NCBI RefSeq assembly: GCF_000931935.2
Contig: NZ_AZAC01000078.1
Coordinates: 62,001-126,000 of the forward strand
Source of the DNA: Dethiosulfatarculus sandiegensis
GTDB lineage: Bacteria; Desulfobacterota; Desulfarculia; Desulfarculales; Desulfarculaceae
Length of the DNA: 64,000 nucleotides
Direction of reading: 5' to 3'
This document shows positions 63,468 to 64,000 of this stretch, one piece after another (the first letter of the stretch is position 1; every line of letters starts with the position of its first letter). Both the position numbers and the translations under genes were made by a program. Under the pieces are notes generated by a model. The model had not been told where the DNA came from, searched no databases, and was given only the letters and a program-made list of their open reading frames with translations.

Positions 63468-64000
63468 ATGTTCCAGGGTCGCACAAGCCTAAAGCAGCAC
63501 CTTGTCCTGGTGGCTGGTATCCTGCTTCTGGTCGGCCTGGCCCAGTTCATGGGGCAATACACCACTGAACTGGCCAGGGAAAAAGCGGATTCCTGGGCTC
63601 AAAAAGGGGGAAAGGGCCTTTTGGTAAGGCTTTATGACAATCCTTTTTTAACCGGTCCGGCCAAAGTCTCAACAAGGCCCAGCTGCCGTTACCTAATCCT
63701 CAGCCAGGAAGACAAGCCAGCCCAGCCCCTGCATGCCTCCTGGCGCTGGCTGGCCAATCTAAAGGCCCCCAAGAGTGGTGAATACTTAATAGATATCTTT
63801 GCCGCCGAGGCAATACGCCTTTTTATTGACGGCAAGCCGGTGATAGACCATTGGGCGGCCCGGGCGCCAAGGCACCTGAGGACCTTGGTGTGGCTCGAAA
63901 AGGGCGGGCACCTGTGGGACTTGAGAAACGTACAGTCTCCCCACCACCTGGTCTTGAGCCAAAGTTGGGCCCCGCCGGGAGCTCCCGCTTCCAGGCTGAT
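63468..64000 (+). CDS. PA14-like membrane-anchored protein, 3' end outside window
   Basis: The first 177 or so residues of a longer protein. One membrane helix (about 12-28) is followed by a domain containing SGEYLIDIFAAEAIRLFIDG and PVIDHW, which resembles the carbohydrate-binding PA14 fold. AAGAGG lies before the ATG. The frame is open to the end of the window, so length and C-terminal domains are unknown; PA14 proteins of this type are often glycosyltransferase- or hydrolase-linked. Confidence 0.65.
   Translation, partial: MFQGRTSLKQHLVLVAGILLLVGLAQFMGQYTTELAREKADSWAQKGGKGLLVRLYDNPFLTGPAKVSTRPSCRYLILSQEDKPAQPLHASWRWLANLKAPKSGEYLIDIFAAEAIRLFIDGKPVIDHWAARAPRHLRTLVWLEKGGHLWDLRNVQSPHHLVLSQSWAPPGAPASRL

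Noticed and set aside
1-64000. tRNA, rRNA, CRISPR array, insertion sequence or prophage
   Set aside because: I looked for T-arm and rRNA-like stretches, regularly spaced repeats, transposase or integrase motifs and phage genes, and found none. A dedicated tRNA/ncRNA scan could still find something short.

Overview
The window looks like chromosomal DNA of an anaerobic Desulfobacterota-type bacterium (a sulfate-reducer relative, possibly marine). This is inferred from a multihaem cytochrome c/cytochrome b pair, corrinoid uptake under two cobalamin riboswitches, de novo glycine betaine synthesis, a tandem-CZB chemoreceptor, a molybdenum hydroxylase, and many genes joined by ATGA overlaps. No rRNA, tRNA, IS element, phage gene or CRISPR array was seen. 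The first and last genes run off the window.

Layout. (1) 1-2952: S-adenosylhomocysteinase plus two N-methyltransferases, forming a glycine-to-glycine-betaine module. (2) 3208-4227: a lone methyltransferase. (3) 4302-18194: a corrinoid island. A riboswitch drives a seven-gene + strand operon (TonB receptor, CobN-like chelatase, CcsA-like and ResB-like proteins, and a BtuFCD-like ABC importer). A convergent second TonB receptor has its own promoter, riboswitch and terminator. The importer's binding-protein gene carries an in-frame UGA followed by a SECIS-like hairpin. (4) 18639-22073: membrane-anchored octahaem cytochrome, cytochrome b, and a haem-binding sensor. (5) 22404-30937: a seven-gene minus-strand exopolysaccharide operon (STAS, anti-sigma kinase, two TPR proteins, TPR/beta-barrel exporter, BcsA-like synthase, GH26 hydrolase), facing a PilZ protein. 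(6) 31558-40934: peptide-type ABC transporter, amidohydrolase, a divergent KARI-like reductase and an XRE-cupin regulator. (7) 41195-44566: a decayed receiver/Hpt gene, a SpoIIAA-like protein and a tandem-CZB chemoreceptor. (8) 45152-46986: GntR regulator with a palindromic operator, then panB. (9) 47127-58274: a tightly packed ten-gene minus-strand operon (three-subunit molybdenum hydroxylase, MFS transporter, SGNH hydrolase, GNAT protein, adenosine deaminase, HATPase-GNAT fusion, HisC-like aminotransferase, ThiF-like enzyme) whose overall pathway I do not recognise. (10) 58588-59466: a TetR regulator and a 55-residue membrane protein, each behind a promoter with an identical-type 20-bp palindrome. 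(11) 59598-64000: sfsA, truD, a small lipoprotein, a radical SAM protein and a partial PA14-like membrane protein.

The best candidates for undescribed biology are the ten-gene molybdenum hydroxylase operon, the recoded or broken binding protein inside the corrinoid operon that also holds cytochrome c assembly-like proteins, the GH26-linked polysaccharide secretion operon, and the TetR/small-membrane-protein circuit.
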